A stretch of DNA of 64,000 nt from Anseranas semipalmata (taxonomy: Eukaryota; Chordata; Aves; Anseriformes; Anseranatidae), in assembly GCA_013399115.1 (NCBI GenBank), contig VXAA01003342.1, positions 39,598 to 103,597 on the forward strand. Reading direction: 5' to 3'. The notes beneath the pieces were generated by a model. It had not been told where the DNA came from. It ran no database searches and saw only the letters and a list, made by a program, of their open reading frames with translations. This document shows, piece by piece, positions 11,714 to 23,689 of this stretch; the first letter of the stretch is position 1, and each line of letters opens with the position of its first letter. The translations under genes and the position numbers were made by a program.

Positions 11714-13530
11714 CTCCCGCGTACCGGAGCGGTGCGATCGGGATCGGGGTCGGGGTGCCGGGACGGGAAGCCGGCTCCGGGAGGCGGCGGGTGTTGGCGG
11801 GCGGCAGCCGGTGGCGGTCGCTTCCCGCCGCGGCACGAGTGCAGCGTGAGCCCGGGTTGCTCATCCCGCTGGGATACGCTCTCAAATACTTTCCTTCAGC
11901 ACCCATTAGCCCCGCTTTCGTTGATTTTTGTGGGTTTACTTTAACGACTGCACACAGACAAGAGGAAATTCTTAACAGAAAGATGCAGGTGATGCAGGTA
12001 TCTGATCATGGCCGTGGGTTTAGGTCAACGTAAAAATCTGCATAAAATGTTGTCAGTCTTGGCAGTGAGAGAACACGAGAAGGCTGAGGAATTCCAGCCA
12101 CCTTCTCAAGGCTTTTTTATTGTCTTACCCAATTTAACCTTCCTTCATGACAGTAAGTGTGACCTCCCCCTCCTGCCTTGGGGCCTGTCTGTGCAAGCTG
12201 GCCCTTGTACCGAGGGTATGTGTTGGGGCATGCTAGGCCCTCAGTTGCATTGTAACTGCAGCAGCGTAAAGAAGTCGCATTTTTTTTTTCTTTCTCCCGT
12301 TTTATGAGAATTAGAGAGTTCGATGACTTTACCAGTATGGTGTTGGAGGGTACCATGCTCTCCCCGCAGCATACACACGGCTCCAAGGGGACAAGGAGCT
12401 CTTACCCAAGGCCAACGTGGCTCTCCCGCACAGCAGAGTTGAGCCCTAACCTTGCGGGACCAGCTATGCAGGTTCCCAGCTGAGGGTTTAGTGTTTTGTC
12501 CAGTTCGGTGATAGCTTCCAAATGGCTGCTGACCAGTGAAAGCTGAGTCCTGAGACTGAACTGTGACTTCAGCAAAGCTTAAGCTTCTTTTTCAAAGGGT
12601 ATAAAGAGTGTGGATTTTGGTCTTGAAGAGTATGAGGAAGGGAAGAAAGCTGAAATAGAGCTTCTCTGACGTTCAACCTCCTGTTTATTTTACTGGGGTG
12701 TGATAGCATCTAGAAAATCAACATAAACTCTTTAGCTGAGGGCTTTGTCCTCAACTCTCTAGCTCTGCTTGTCTCCTTTTTGGATGAGATAGCGATGAAT
12801 GTGGAAGGGCAGGCTCTGCAGTGTCTTCCTGTGCCTGTTGGTTAGTGCTATCTATGCATGCCACCCCGACAGAGCCGGCTGGAGGTTTCTCAGCAGCATT
12901 GGCAAAATCAAATGCTGTACTTGCAGAGATGAAGGCCCTGCTAAGCAAAGGACGCGTCTGAGCTGCAGCAGACAGCCTTGGAGGCCTGCTGGAGGTGTCT
13001 GGGAGCAGTAAGGGCTTCTGCTGGAGATGGCCAAGAAGTACTTGCCTCGGAGGCAAAGCAAGCCCAGCCCAGCCTTCTAGGGCTGAGGCATTGGCAAAGA
13101 AATTCTATGAAAATCATCTACTTTGTCTAGATGTGGTATTAACTCCTGCAGTGATATCATTTTCTATTGCTTGGGAAACACACTGAGAGGCAAAGCACCA
13201 AGAGCCAACCACAGAAAGAAGTGTCTCGAGACAGGGAAGGAAGACAGAGAGGATGCGGGGAGGAAACCTATTTGAAGGTGTAACTTATTTTCTACCCCAA
13301 GTCTTGTTAAGAAATATATCCAGGTATGCTTGTCCCATCATAAATATTTGGAAGGAGAGTCTAATAAGCTGTTTGAATACATAAATATATGGATGGTATT
13401 AATGAAAGTGACTTGCATTTGCCTATGACTCTCGAGTGAGTGCTAGGAAGTCCTCTTGTTTATAGAAGGTCTGGAAATGATTCTTCACCCCTTGAAAAGT
13501 GACTATTTGGCATTTTATGTCATCTTGCAG
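11714..13530 (+). other. GJB2: Presumed GJB2 intron 1
   Basis: Sequence between the CpG island and the coding exon. I see no repeat of known family and no conserved exon. Several short open frames (for example 12.0-12.3 and 12.75-13.06 kb) show no recognisable domain. A T-rich stretch lies near 12.28 kb. Confidence 0.5.
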
Positions 13531-13552
13531 ATAAAAGGACACAGAAGAGAAG
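13531..13552 (+). other. GJB2: GJB2 coding-exon splice acceptor and 5' UTR part
   Basis: The sequence catcttgcag ends at 13530, and 22 exon bases precede the ATG. In human GJB2 the whole reading frame likewise sits in exon 2, just after the acceptor. The pyrimidine tract upstream is modest (ttttatgtcatcttgcag). The partner donor is inferred to lie in the CpG island near 11.7 kb. Confidence 0.75.
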
Positions 13553-14230
13553 ATGGATTGGGGATCTCTGCAGGCCATCTTGGGAGGTGTAAATAAACAC
13601 TCCACCAGCATTGGAAAGATATGGCTCACAGTCCTGTTCATCTTCCGTATCATGATCCTGGTTGTGGCTGCAGAGAGAGTCTGGGGAGATGAACAACAAG
13701 ATTTTGTCTGCAACACCCTTCAGCCTGGGTGTAGAAATGTTTGCTATGATCACTTTTTCCCTATCTCTCACATCAGACTCTGGGCTCTGCAGCTGATCTT
13801 TGTTTCCACACCCGCGCTGCTGGTGGCCATGCATGTAGCTTACACCAGGCATGAGAAGAAACGGCGGTTCAGAAATGGTGAGAAAATTGATATTGAAGAG
13901 CTGAAAAATGAAAAAATTCACATTCGGGGTCCCCTGTGGTGGACATACACCAGCAGCATCTTCTTCAGGATTGTCTTTGAAGCAGTCTTCATGTATGTGT
14001 TCTACTACATGTACGATGGGTACCAGATGCCTCGCCTGGTGAAGTGCGATGCGTGGCCCTGTCCCAACGTAGTGGATTGCTTTGTGTCTCGGCCCACTGA
14101 GAAAACCACGTTTACTATTTTCATGCTTGCTGTGTCTGGGATCTGCATGACATTGAATCTGGCTGAGTTGTGTTACCTAGTGATAAAAATTTGCATGAAA
14201 CAACCCAGGAAAACAACAGTTTTAAAATAA
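13553..14230 (+). CDS. GJB2: Connexin 26, gap junction beta-2 protein
   Basis: This 225-codon frame encodes a beta-group connexin. Six such subunits form a hemichannel, and two hemichannels dock to pass ions and small metabolites between cells. Visible hallmarks are the N-terminal helix MDWGSL, four membrane segments (about residues 20-40, 76-95, 131-152, 187-208), extracellular loop 1 with C53, C60 and C64 (C-x6-C-x3-C), and loop 2 with C165, C170 and C176 (C-x4-C-x5-C). The tail is very short and ends TTVLK. TM1 ([19 protein letters not shown]) matches Cx26 rather than Cx30, whose TM1 differs at several sites. The cytoplasmic loop is four residues shorter than in human Cx26, shifting loop-2 cysteines from 169/174/180. 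Residues 41-42 are E-R where human has K-E. The start follows a splice acceptor by 22 bases, has A at -3 and G at +4, and no ATG lies between. The frame is intact. GJA3 lies 16 kb downstream on the same strand, as in other amniotes. Cx30 is the main alternative and is unlikely. Confidence 0.96.
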   Translation: MDWGSLQAILGGVNKHSTSIGKIWLTVLFIFRIMILVVAAERVWGDEQQDFVCNTLQPGCRNVCYDHFFPISHIRLWALQLIFVSTPALLVAMHVAYTRHEKKRRFRNGEKIDIEELKNEKIHIRGPLWWTYTSSIFFRIVFEAVFMYVFYYMYDGYQMPRLVKCDAWPCPNVVDCFVSRPTEKTTFTIFMLAVSGICMTLNLAELCYLVIKICMKQPRKTTVLK

Positions 14231-14950
14231 TCCCCTGGTTCCAGGATTTCCTAGCTCCCCATTTCCATCAAACTTTCTTAGGTGTCAGAAAACAATGAAC
14301 AATATTTTCACACTCAAGGAAAAGGATAAAAACAAAAGGGCATATTTTTTATAATGATAGTCTGCCTGGGAAGCTGCCACTGAGGCAGGTTTTAAAATTA
14401 TGGGCTAATTCAGTATTCCTGCATCCACAAATAGAGAGAACAGCCTTTTGGCAGCAGCTTTTCCAAGTATGCCTCCTGCTGTGACAGTTGCTTTTCATCA
14501 AGTGGGAGTGGAAAAGCCCAGAGAAGGCTCTTGTGCACACAGGAGAGCTGGGAATCACAAACACATTGTCAGCTTCAGAGGCAAGCCAATAACAAAGGGG
14601 TTTTGGTCAAAAGTGGGATGAAGGGTTTTTTGAGAGGGACTTCTTCGTGAAGGAGAAGACAGACATGATCATGTTTATAGCAGGTGTCCTATTCTCTCTC
14701 TAAGCATTCTGGAGAGACATGTACTCCATGGCAGCAAATGCTAACAGCTTTGCTGCAATTTTTTTTTCTTTTTATCTCATTGCCTGCACTGAGGAGCCAC
14801 TCCTGCAGGGCTGGGGGTGGCCAGTCCCAACTGCCTGTGGTCAGTGCTCCTCCCTCCTCACGGGGGCTGCAGCAGTGGGTGGAATAAGGTTTATTTTTTT
14901 CTTCTCTTGGTTAGGTGTAATAAATAAATAAAAAGTGTTGCCTTTTGAGG
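14231..14950 (+). other. GJB2: Probable GJB2 3' UTR
   Basis: Non-coding sequence from the TAA stop to a cluster of polyadenylation signals about 690 bases downstream. No other gene signal intervenes. Longer transcripts ending further right cannot be excluded. Confidence 0.55.
14919..14932 (+). terminator. GJB2: Overlapping AATAAA polyadenylation signals
   Basis: Three AATAAA hexamers overlap at 14919, 14923 and 14927. They are followed by a GT-rich stretch (gtgttgccttttgaggggc) that could be the downstream element. This is the first strong signal after the GJB2 stop. Confidence 0.6.
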
Positions 14951-17900
14951 GGCACTGTGGCTTCCTCGATTCTCTTGTTCTCCCCAACATTTTTGTGAAG
15001 AATCTCAGTACGGTAGATTTTATTTGATGAAAAGACCTTTTACCACCTGACCAGGCCTCCTTCAGCTGTGTACTTTTAACATCTTTTTCAGCAAAGATCA
15101 AGAAAAAGTGCCTTATTGTTTCATTCTGTTTGTTTTCCAGAAGTGCTTCAACACTTCCAGCATGCTGTGCAGTAGATTGCACCTATCAGTGCTCCTTCCA
15201 CCAGTCTTTTTTTCCTATCCATCCTGTATAGCTTTTCTTCATAAAACCTTCTCCCACTCTGAGGTACCTTTCAAGTGAGTGCATTGAACCACTCCCAGTC
15301 TCTGACGTTCCACATTGTGAGATTGAAACACCCTTTCTTGTTACCATATGTTCAGCAAGAATTACAGACAACTTGCAGAGCTGAAATAGCAAGGTGTCCC
15401 AATCAGATATGAGGAGGATCTTGAGAACTTGATGTTTTTCTTAAAGATCGCATTGCTGAGCTGTGAATTGTACATTACTGACTTGAACTGTGTGAGTCAG
15501 TCTCATCTCTCCAGAGTAGTCTCAAAACATGTTCTGTTTTATGCCTGTCACGGGCAGCTACACCAGCACATGTAGCACTGCAGTGTATCTCCCAAGTGCC
15601 TGCCCATAGAACTCACTTCTAGAAAGCTGCCTATTTCTCCTTAGCTTTAATAACTAGCTTTCCTCCCAAAAGAATGAGCATTATCTTAGGTTCTCTTGTT
15701 TGCATCCATCTCCTCAAATACTTTTAAGTTTGTCATTGCTGGATGAACAAAGCTGATTTAATTAAGACTCATGACCCCTCACTGTGCACTGGAAGCAGAG
15801 CACAAGCAGGCTCCCATTGCTTGTGTGCTGTATCTGGTGTTACAACTTGACTGCCGATGGAAATTTTTCCTCTAACAGGGGAGCAGGAAAAAAAAAATAG
15901 GAACAGCATCCTTGAAAGCATGAACAAAAAGATGGAAAGTCATTAATAATGAGCTAAACTGGAAGTTTGGTCTGTGAAAACATCCTTAATTCAACTCTAA
16001 AGAACAAAGCTTGGCACATATCAGGTTTGTGCTCGGTAAAGTTCCTGCATTGTTCCGTGTACAAGTACAAAGAGAACAAACTATCTGTATTCCCGGTGCT
16101 CTAGTATTACATTTCTTTTTGTAACAAGATTTTTATTTTCTTCTGAAATCATAATTAAAGCACTTTTGTGGTGTCTTGTTTGCTGTATTACTTATATGTG
16201 CCATGTATTACCTAACATGTCTAATGAAAATCTCTTTACCGCAATAGAAAACGTTTGCGCCAATAATACATTTAATAGCCAAGAGCTACTGCAAGCATTT
16301 TAGCCTTCTGCCACAGGTTGTTTTTTCAACCCGTTACACTGCCTTCAGTACCAGTTACATCCTGCAGACTTCATGAGCCTATAGTGGAAAGCTGCATAAG
16401 TGATCCGTGCTAGAAATCAAATATGTCCTGTAAATCAGTCTTGTACCAGCAGAACTGCAGCAGGAAAAGGCTCATGACAAATAACCTAACCACTCCACCG
16501 GGGGGAGAGTTTGTTTCCCAGTGTGCCTGTAACTGGAATTTTGAACGAGATGCACCAAAACTGGTAATGCCAACAAAATGAAGTTAATTATCTTCAGCTA
16601 GTAGTTTGGCAACAAGATATCATACAAGGGAAAAAGATAGAAATTGGGAAAGTGGCCAAGAGAGGACCCAGAACTGTAACATCAGGGGATAATAGCTCTA
16701 GCAGGAGGTGTTTATTGTCCCTGAGATTTCTGCTTATGTTTATATCTGACTAAATAGCTGCTTTGTAGGAAAAAAATGTTCAGATACTTCACAGGAACTA
16801 AGCCGTTTGCACCTATTTCTGTGTGCTACATTGCATGGTTGACCTACAAATAGATTTCATACAGATTAAAATACAATGCTGTTTTGGAATTGTGTGTGTT
16901 CTTTCCTGAAATACACAACGTGTCTACATCTTTGGCATGTGGTTCCTAGACTCTTTGCAGAATGAAGGTCACAAGAGTGTTGAAGATTGAAGCAGCAAAT
17001 CTGAAGTCCTGACTGTAAAGAATTCCTTACTGTCTAGTGTACAGCATAGCCAGGATATAAAGTGTGAAATAATGTGGTGTCCAAACTGTGAAGTGTAGGA
17101 GTGGGACAGGTTAGAATTATACCTTGACTGAAATCACCAGAGGTTTACCATTGGCTTCATCAAGGCTAAACTTTCATCCGAAAACCTTGAAACCAAACCT
17201 ACAAATATGCTTGTCAGAAGGGGAGGGAAGCAAACTTCACTTAGCTCATAGACCCAGCTAGAGAAAAAAAACAGAAACAAACAACTAATTCCCATGGGAG
17301 AAAGACTGAATTAAAAGTCAGAAGCCTGCATTCTGACTTCTGGATATAGAAGTACCTTTATTAAAGGTTTTCTGTCGTAAACCAATGTACTGTATTTCCT
17401 ATCCGACAGCAAGAATACGAAAGACAAATAAATGATGTGATCCATACAGAGATGAGCACTCCTGTACCGTGGAGGTTCAATTCAAAACAGTAGCATTGTT
17501 GAAAGTTGCTTTTTTTTTGGTAAAAAAGTGTACCACAGCAAATATGCAACAGTGAGGAGCACATTACTAAAAACTGAGCCTTATGAAGATTAATCTCTGA
17601 TTTTCCCTAATTACAATTCCCTCCCCTTCAACCTAGGCTAATGTGGTTTACAGGCAACAAAATCACAGAGAATTTCACTGTGTTTTGTGGTCACCTGTTC
17701 TGATAATCAGGGCAGTCACTACTCTGGGTGTTAATTACAGATTTCTTTGGATTTTCACCATCATATTATGTATACAGTCATTTAAACCTGTTTGTAGCTA
17801 AGGCAATGGCAAGAATAATGGTAATTATCCAAGATTTAATTAGCTAAGACTAATAGTAATGATCTTCAAGACACTTCAGGAGCTACATATACTTTCTTCC

Positions 17901-18524
17901 CCATCTGACCAAACCAGCTTGTCATCATTTTCTTTTACAGAATATATTTCTGAAAAGATATACCGAAAGATATAACTACTACATAAGTAACTATGTCATG
18001 CTCACAGGGAGCAGGGATGTTTAATCAAGCATTGTTTGTTAAGATCATTGCAATGACAGGTGCCAGAAAAAATATTTTATAATTATTGTGTGGTAAGGAT
18101 TTCAAACCTATTGTATGTTGCATCATTCCCATAATACCTGCTTATGGTTAGTCATGTCCCTGCCCTAGATGTTGCGTCCTTTCCAAGGACTGCGTGTTTA
18201 ATATACAGTGGAAGGAGCTTCCACAATCTCTCCAGCACAAATTAACAAAACCAAGCACATCCATACACACGTGCACACAGACACAGAGGAACAAATGGAC
18301 TGAATCATTATATAACTGTTAGCTGTTAATAATTTCTGCCTATGCCATGATAAAAGCTTTTGTATATAGCAGTAAAATAGTTGTTAATGATTCATTGTCA
18401 AAGTGTGAGGATCCACCAAGTGGGATAAACTATGCAGCTGGGAGGAACTGCAGGTACTTGGGAAGACAGGCTTGGAATTCAATAAGATCCTTTCACCGGG
18501 AGAAATGGTACAACAAAAGTAGTT
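14951..18524. other. Intergenic between GJB2 and GJA3
   Basis: No exon is seen. A short stretch at about 17130-17185 (tgaaatcaccagaggtttaccattggcttcat) resembles the palindromic amniote repeats found at 33.2 and 44 kb, but only weakly. Confidence 0.45.
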
Positions 18525-19185
18525 TGAGAGGTTAGGAAGGATTAAATGAAAACACTAAGCACTTTCAAAATTGTAGGATGAACTGTTCTGAAGCAACAAA
18601 CAGTTTTGTAGGGAAGAGATGGAGTTTGTAGTAGACCACCAGTGGAACATGAGTCAATAACAATATTGACTTGGAAAAATATCATACTGGTATGCAATGA
18701 AGGTTTGCCAAAAATATGTTTCAGATACTGTTTCCACTCTTCTTAGCACCTGCAGGTCCTTATCTGGACCCTACTTCGGGGCACCTTCTGTTAAAAAAGC
18801 CCATGTAACAACTGGAGAAATCCAGGAGTCTGGAATAATAGATGACCTAATATCTAAAACACAGAACTTGTTTGGATAGCTTGAAAGAAATGGGTCAGCC
18901 TGGAAAAGTCTGAAGAAAGATCCACAGAACTCTCCAAATATGTAAAAGATTGTGGCAAGGAAGATGAGGATGTGGTTCTTTATATCTGCTGCTATAGGGG
19001 CAAGAAATAAAAGGCTTACGTTGCAATGAGATGTGGGCTAATCACTGCAAAAAGCACTCTGTAAAGGGGCTAAGCATTGATTTAGATGACGGACTTTTCA
19101 TCACTGAAGATTGTTAAATGGCAACTTAGTCCAACATCCATTGAGGATGGTCTAGATATAGGATTCTGCTACGGGTCAGAGGGAA
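18525..19185 (+). mobile_element. Ancient CR1 LINE relic
   Basis: A decayed plus-strand CR1 copy. Segments match, in order, 'gtagtagaccaccagtggaacatgag' (CR1 V-D-x-x-L-N-M-S), 'tttccactcttcttagcacc' with 'ggtccttatctgga' ([13 protein letters not shown]), 'gggcacc' and 'aaaaaagcccatgtaacaactggagaaatcca' (K-K-D-V-D-x-L-E-x-V-Q). The 3' end is 'ccattgaggatggtctagatata' near 19140-19160. No intact frame remains. The upstream part from about 18390 may belong to it as well. Confidence 0.75.
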
Positions 19186-22100
19186 CTTCTAAAATCTGTG
19201 GCTAAAAGGGCCCCAACTAAAGAGTCAAGTTGTACGGGTTCTTTTCACTGAGCCAAAGCTCAGCTACTAAATCAAAATCTTTTTTCATATGAATTCAAGT
19301 CTACATGTCGGTGCATGGGTCTATCCAGTATGATCTCTATCAGCATGGTTTCTGTGTGCTTTTAGCCATTGTAATAATACATTCTTGCACCATAATAAAT
19401 TCCACCTGAAAAAGCATACAATGTGGCATTCTGAGTAAATAAAATTGTGGTTCATATAAAGGAAGTTGGTAATAGATTTTTGTTCTCCTCAGCAGAGTGG
19501 GTAAAAAGTTCCTTCTGCCTCAGTTTTATATCTCACCACATAGCAGTTCTGCTGCCCAGTTGACCATATGCAGGTGGAGTTCCCTGCAGCCTGGTCTGCA
19601 TCCAGAAGTTTCACAGTAATAGCAAGCCATTTTGTGTTACCGGTTTCTTTCAGCTCAAACACAGAGCATCGCATTGCACAGTGGTTTGAATTTTTGCAGA
19701 AATATTTTCCCATACACGAGCTCTGCTTGTTTTTGTGTTTCAAAGCAGGAGACCTATTGCTGTTCCTCTCTGTGGAAGGTAACCAGTATTTGAGGCCTTC
19801 ACAAACTCATGATGCATGTCAATAAGGTATATTCCTGGTAAAACACATTTTATTTGCTCTTACCCTGAATACAATGAAAAAGAACATCAGGCAGACAACT
19901 TCCCTGTTTAGAAGCTTTGGTTGTGGTTTGGCATTACGGAGCCATTCACTGGTAGCACTCACACTCATTTAAGGTATTAACATTGATGTCATCGCTCCCT
20001 ACTCATTCCTATCCCATCTGTGTCTCTCTCCCACCCCATCCAACACAGTGCCTCCACTCCAGGACCTTCACTGTGCCAGCACAGTTGTTTGCACAGCTGC
20101 GCTCAGCACTGGATTTGGTGACTGTTTTAGCTGGTGAAGAAAGAAGTGTTTTGCTTTGCTGCACTGATTTTTAGCTGGCTTAGAGGGAGCGCACATGAAC
20201 AAACGTTTATGCTGACGTGACTGTGGGGCAGTAGGCCATGGTGTTGGGCAACAAGGGCTGCAGGGAGTGAGCGGAAGGGGTGGAGGGAATGGCAACATGT
20301 TAAGTCGTATTTGCTGCTACACACGTTGCAATTTCAAATCACACCCTCTGGCTGTATTTTCATAGGTGGCTGCTACTAGAAAGGCAAAAATCTTCCTACC
20401 TTTTCCCGCTTTTGCTGCTGTACCTTCCCTGCCCTCTACTCTGTTCTACTGGCCCTGCTTCTCACCTACTGGCCATCTTCTCCCTTGCTCCAACACAATC
20501 TCCCCTCAACCCTTGTATGTGTTGTTTTAACTCACTAACTCACCAGAGAACTATTTGAACTCTTCCTTTTGTTTTGTTTTCAGCTCAGTTAGCTTCCTGC
20601 CAGGTTTGTGGCAGGCATATATTTCAAATATCAATATTTCTCTCTTATTTCTTTACTTTTCTGCCAACAGTATGGGAAAAAAAAAGCTTCATGCCATGAC
20701 CAAATGATAAAAAGTGTCATTCCTCTTAAGATTCTGCACATCCTGTATCCCTCTTTTTTGATTCTTCCTCCAAACAAACACCTGGCTTGAACAGTTAGAG
20801 TTTTTCCTCTGGTTCATCCCATGGAGTTTTTGCTCCCAAGATGACCTGAAAGCATCTCATTGCTACATATCCCAGAACAGTCTGATTTTTTCATTGTATT
20901 AGACCTCCCACAGTTTCCAAAGGACTTTTGAGAGGAAGCCTGCTATAGTGGGTAAAACACCAGCCCAGAATGCCAGTGCCATTCTCAGGTCTGCTGCAGA
21001 TTTTCTATATAACCTAGGGTAAGTCATTAAGTCTTCCTGTGCCTCTGTTCCTAAAAATGAGGAATCACAATAACTCTTCTAACAAACGAGATACCATGAT
21101 AACTTTTCCTGTCACCAGTTCTTATTTGTTAATATTCTGTGTTCTCTAATATGCTTGTCAGCAGCGTCTAACAGTACAGAACACTCATTACTAATTGGTA
21201 CAATAATAATAGCAACCGTAATATGAGATTAAACTACTATTCCAGACTTTTTATTACCAGTTTGTTTAATAGCTAATAGGTCCTAAAGTCTTTTGATTCA
21301 CCCATGTAGAAAACAACTAGAGAAGGAAAGACTTTAGCACTTGAAACTGTGCCTCCTGAGGGAACAGTAGCCTTTCTCAGCATTTAAATATCTTTAGTGC
21401 CATCTTCTGTAGCGCAGCGGCATGTCAAGCAAAGTTTTTTTTATTGACATATGCAGGGTGCCACAACACGCAGAACTGAAGGCATTCATAGTTTTTTCTG
21501 AGGTAGCGTGGACACAAGTGCTATCAGCACTGCCAAGCCATGTGCCACTTTGATGTGGCTTGTTTACAACTACAGACGTACTGCGGTTTAGGGGTCCTTC
21601 CACTAACTGTGTTTGGATGCACTGATATGGTATGAGTGATCCTCTTCTGTACTTCAGAACAGATGCATGAATTAGAAATAGCATGGGGTATATCTTTTTG
21701 ATCATCTTTCCTGGCATGTAAGCCTGATTCTTCAGATTTTAAAAATACCCACCTGACCGTTCTGTCTACACACTTCTTGAAATCCACTTTGTGTCTGCCC
21801 CAGACAAATGACATACTGCTAAAGGTCTGTCTACATGTGGGACCAGGGTTGTCACTGGTGTGGAGGCCTGGATGGAAGATGAAAAGTGGGACTAAGCAAG
21901 ATAATTAAAGGAAGGCTGAAAATTATGTAAATATGCATTTTAATGTAAAAAAAATAAATGTGGACTTAAGTTTTATGTTGCTATCTAGCGTTAATGACAA
22001 TGGAGAGAGGCCTTTGAACACAATAAGGACCTAGGGATTTGGAGTACACTAAAGTGGCATCTGGCCACTGGCAGTGCTGTGAACATTTAAAGATAAGTGC

Positions 22101-22802
22101 CGATGAGGAAGTTGGCAGGATAGCCCCTTTATGGGAATCCTTCTGTCAGAGTGTCCAGGGGAAGAGACACTTATCAACACTATTTTTTAAACCTGAGCAT
22201 ACCTTCCTTCTGAACAAATTACTCAGGAAGACAAGTCCTATTTTTTCTCTTTCCCCCCTAATTTGGCTTCAAATCCTCATGTTCTAGTACGTAACTAACA
22301 AATAACCCCGCTTACCTCCTCAACATGCTTTCATGCTTGGGTTTTCACCAGTACATAATTAGTTCTTTATTTTTAAAGCTGCTCCTTTCAGATTTCCCCT
22401 GGGGATTTGGCCTCCTCATCTGTGAATTTTCTACAGCTGTCACAGAGAGGTTTGTTGACAGTCCAAAACTCTTCTTGTAAGAACCCAGAAGGGAATTCTT
22501 GGAAAGGAAATTGTTAGTGCATGGATATAGTCCCATAGTGGGCAGTCACTGCATCAGATTATCCCTGTTTGAAGATGTATTGAATTCTGTCTTAAAAATC
22601 CTCTGTGGCGGTACTGAAGGCTCCTCTAGGACCTCACTGCTCTCCTGATCAAGAATATTTTTCTAACAAAAGAGTGTTAAGCCCAGTTTATACAGCTGGT
22701 GGGAAATAACACTTGAAACTTTCAAGATACTGAAAAAGCAATCATGGAAACACCAAGCGCTTCATAGTATTAAACCTTTTGGACAGATGGTCGGAAGTGA
22801 GA
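19186..22802. other. Intergenic, MIR only
   Basis: Apart from the MIR at 20.94-21.11 kb, nothing is recognised. Overlapping minus-strand frames at 21394-21814 have no domain I know. Confidence 0.45.
20938..21110 (+). mobile_element. MIR SINE relic
   Basis: Starts with 'gctatagtgggtaaaacacc' and continues through 'ctgctgcagattttctatataacctagggtaagtcattaa' to 'cctgtgcctctgttcc-taaaaatgaggaatcacaataa'. This is the order and spacing of a MIR element: the tRNA-derived head, the core, and the 'cctcagtttcctcatctgtaaaatg' tail. It is diverged, as expected of an amniote-age insertion. Confidence 0.75.
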
Positions 22803-23325
22803 TCACAGAATCACAGAACCATTTAGGTTGGAAAAGACCTCCAAGATCATCAAGTCCAACCTATAACCTAACACTAACAAGTCCTCCACTAAACCATGTC
22901 ATTAAGCTCTACATGTAAACGTCTTTTGAATACCTCTAGGCATGGTGACTCAACCACTTCCCTGGGCAGCCTGTTCCAATGCCTCACAACCCTTTCAGCA
23001 AAGGAATTTTTCCTAATATCCAACCTAAACCTCCCTTGGTGCAACTTAGGGCCATTTCCTCTTGTCCTATTGCTTGTTGCTTGGGAGAAGAGACCAATCC
23101 CCACCTCGCTGCAGCCTCCTTTTAGGTACCTGTAGAGAGCGATCAGGTCACCCCTGAGCCTCCTTTTCTCCAGGCTAAACAACCCCAGCTCCCTCAGCCG
23201 CTCCTCGTAAGACTTATTCTCCAGACCCCTCACCGGCTTCGTTGCCCTTCTCTGGACACGCTCCAGCACCTCGATGTCCTTCCTGAAGGGAGGGGCCCAA
23301 AACTGAACACGGAACTCAAGCTGCT
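22803..23325 (-). mobile_element. CR1 LINE, 3' portion
   Basis: A minus-oriented CR1 with its tail (gatcacagaatcacagaacc) at the left. A 147-residue minus-strand frame spans 22889-23332 and encodes the ORF2 C-terminus. Recognisable blocks are [39 protein letters not shown] and [18 protein letters not shown]. The nearly intact frame marks a relatively recent insertion. The 5' end is truncated near 23325. Confidence 0.95.
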
Positions 23326-23689
23326 CAGTCACAGGTATAGGCTCTCAAACCCTGAAGACCCAGGCTTGTCATTTGTGAACGTGAGGAGTCTCTAGAAATC
23401 CTGCAAAGGGCCAATGCAGTGCTGCTTCCATTCTGTCAACAAAAGGATCTGGCCTGACCCAGGGGGCAGTAACCACTGCCTGTGAACACCCCAGCTGGCG
23501 GGGCTGGGAGCTCTTCATACAGGACACGCAGGCAGCAGGAAGGCTTACCTCACCTGAGGAAAACAAAACAAACTCCTTTGTGTGAATAACTTGGATTTAA
23601 AATACAGCTAACACCGCATGGCTAGCGATGGGATTCTCCCCTTTAAGGTCTATAGGCAGTGAGGAAGCCGTGCACAAGCTCCCCACTGA

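Larger units (their letters stand above)
11460..11870 (+). promoter_or_regulatory. GJB2: CpG island, probable GJB2 promoter and non-coding exon 1
   Basis: About 400 bases are strongly GC- and CpG-rich in an AT-rich setting, 1.7-2.1 kb upstream of the GJB2 coding exon. Vertebrate GJB2 has a non-coding first exon in a CpG island, so this is the natural promoter candidate. A consensus donor, CAG|GTGAGG, has its exon end at 11707; a second candidate GTGAG lies at 11846-11850. No clear TATA box was seen close to either. A single N at 11634 marks an unresolved base or contig join inside the island. Overlapping open frames on both strands here reflect GC richness, not proteins. Confidence 0.65.

Noticed and set aside
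11363..12033. Overlapping 110-193 residue frames on both strands at the GJB2 CpG island
   Set aside because: Stop-poor GC-rich sequence, open in several frames at once, with arginine/alanine/proline bias and no domain.
21394..21814. Overlapping 96-107 residue minus-strand frames as an ancient transposase
   Set aside because: No catalytic motif or terminal repeats could be identified.
22889..23332. 147-residue minus-strand frame as a host gene
   Set aside because: It is the C-terminus of CR1 ORF2 and sits within an element with a CR1 3' tail.
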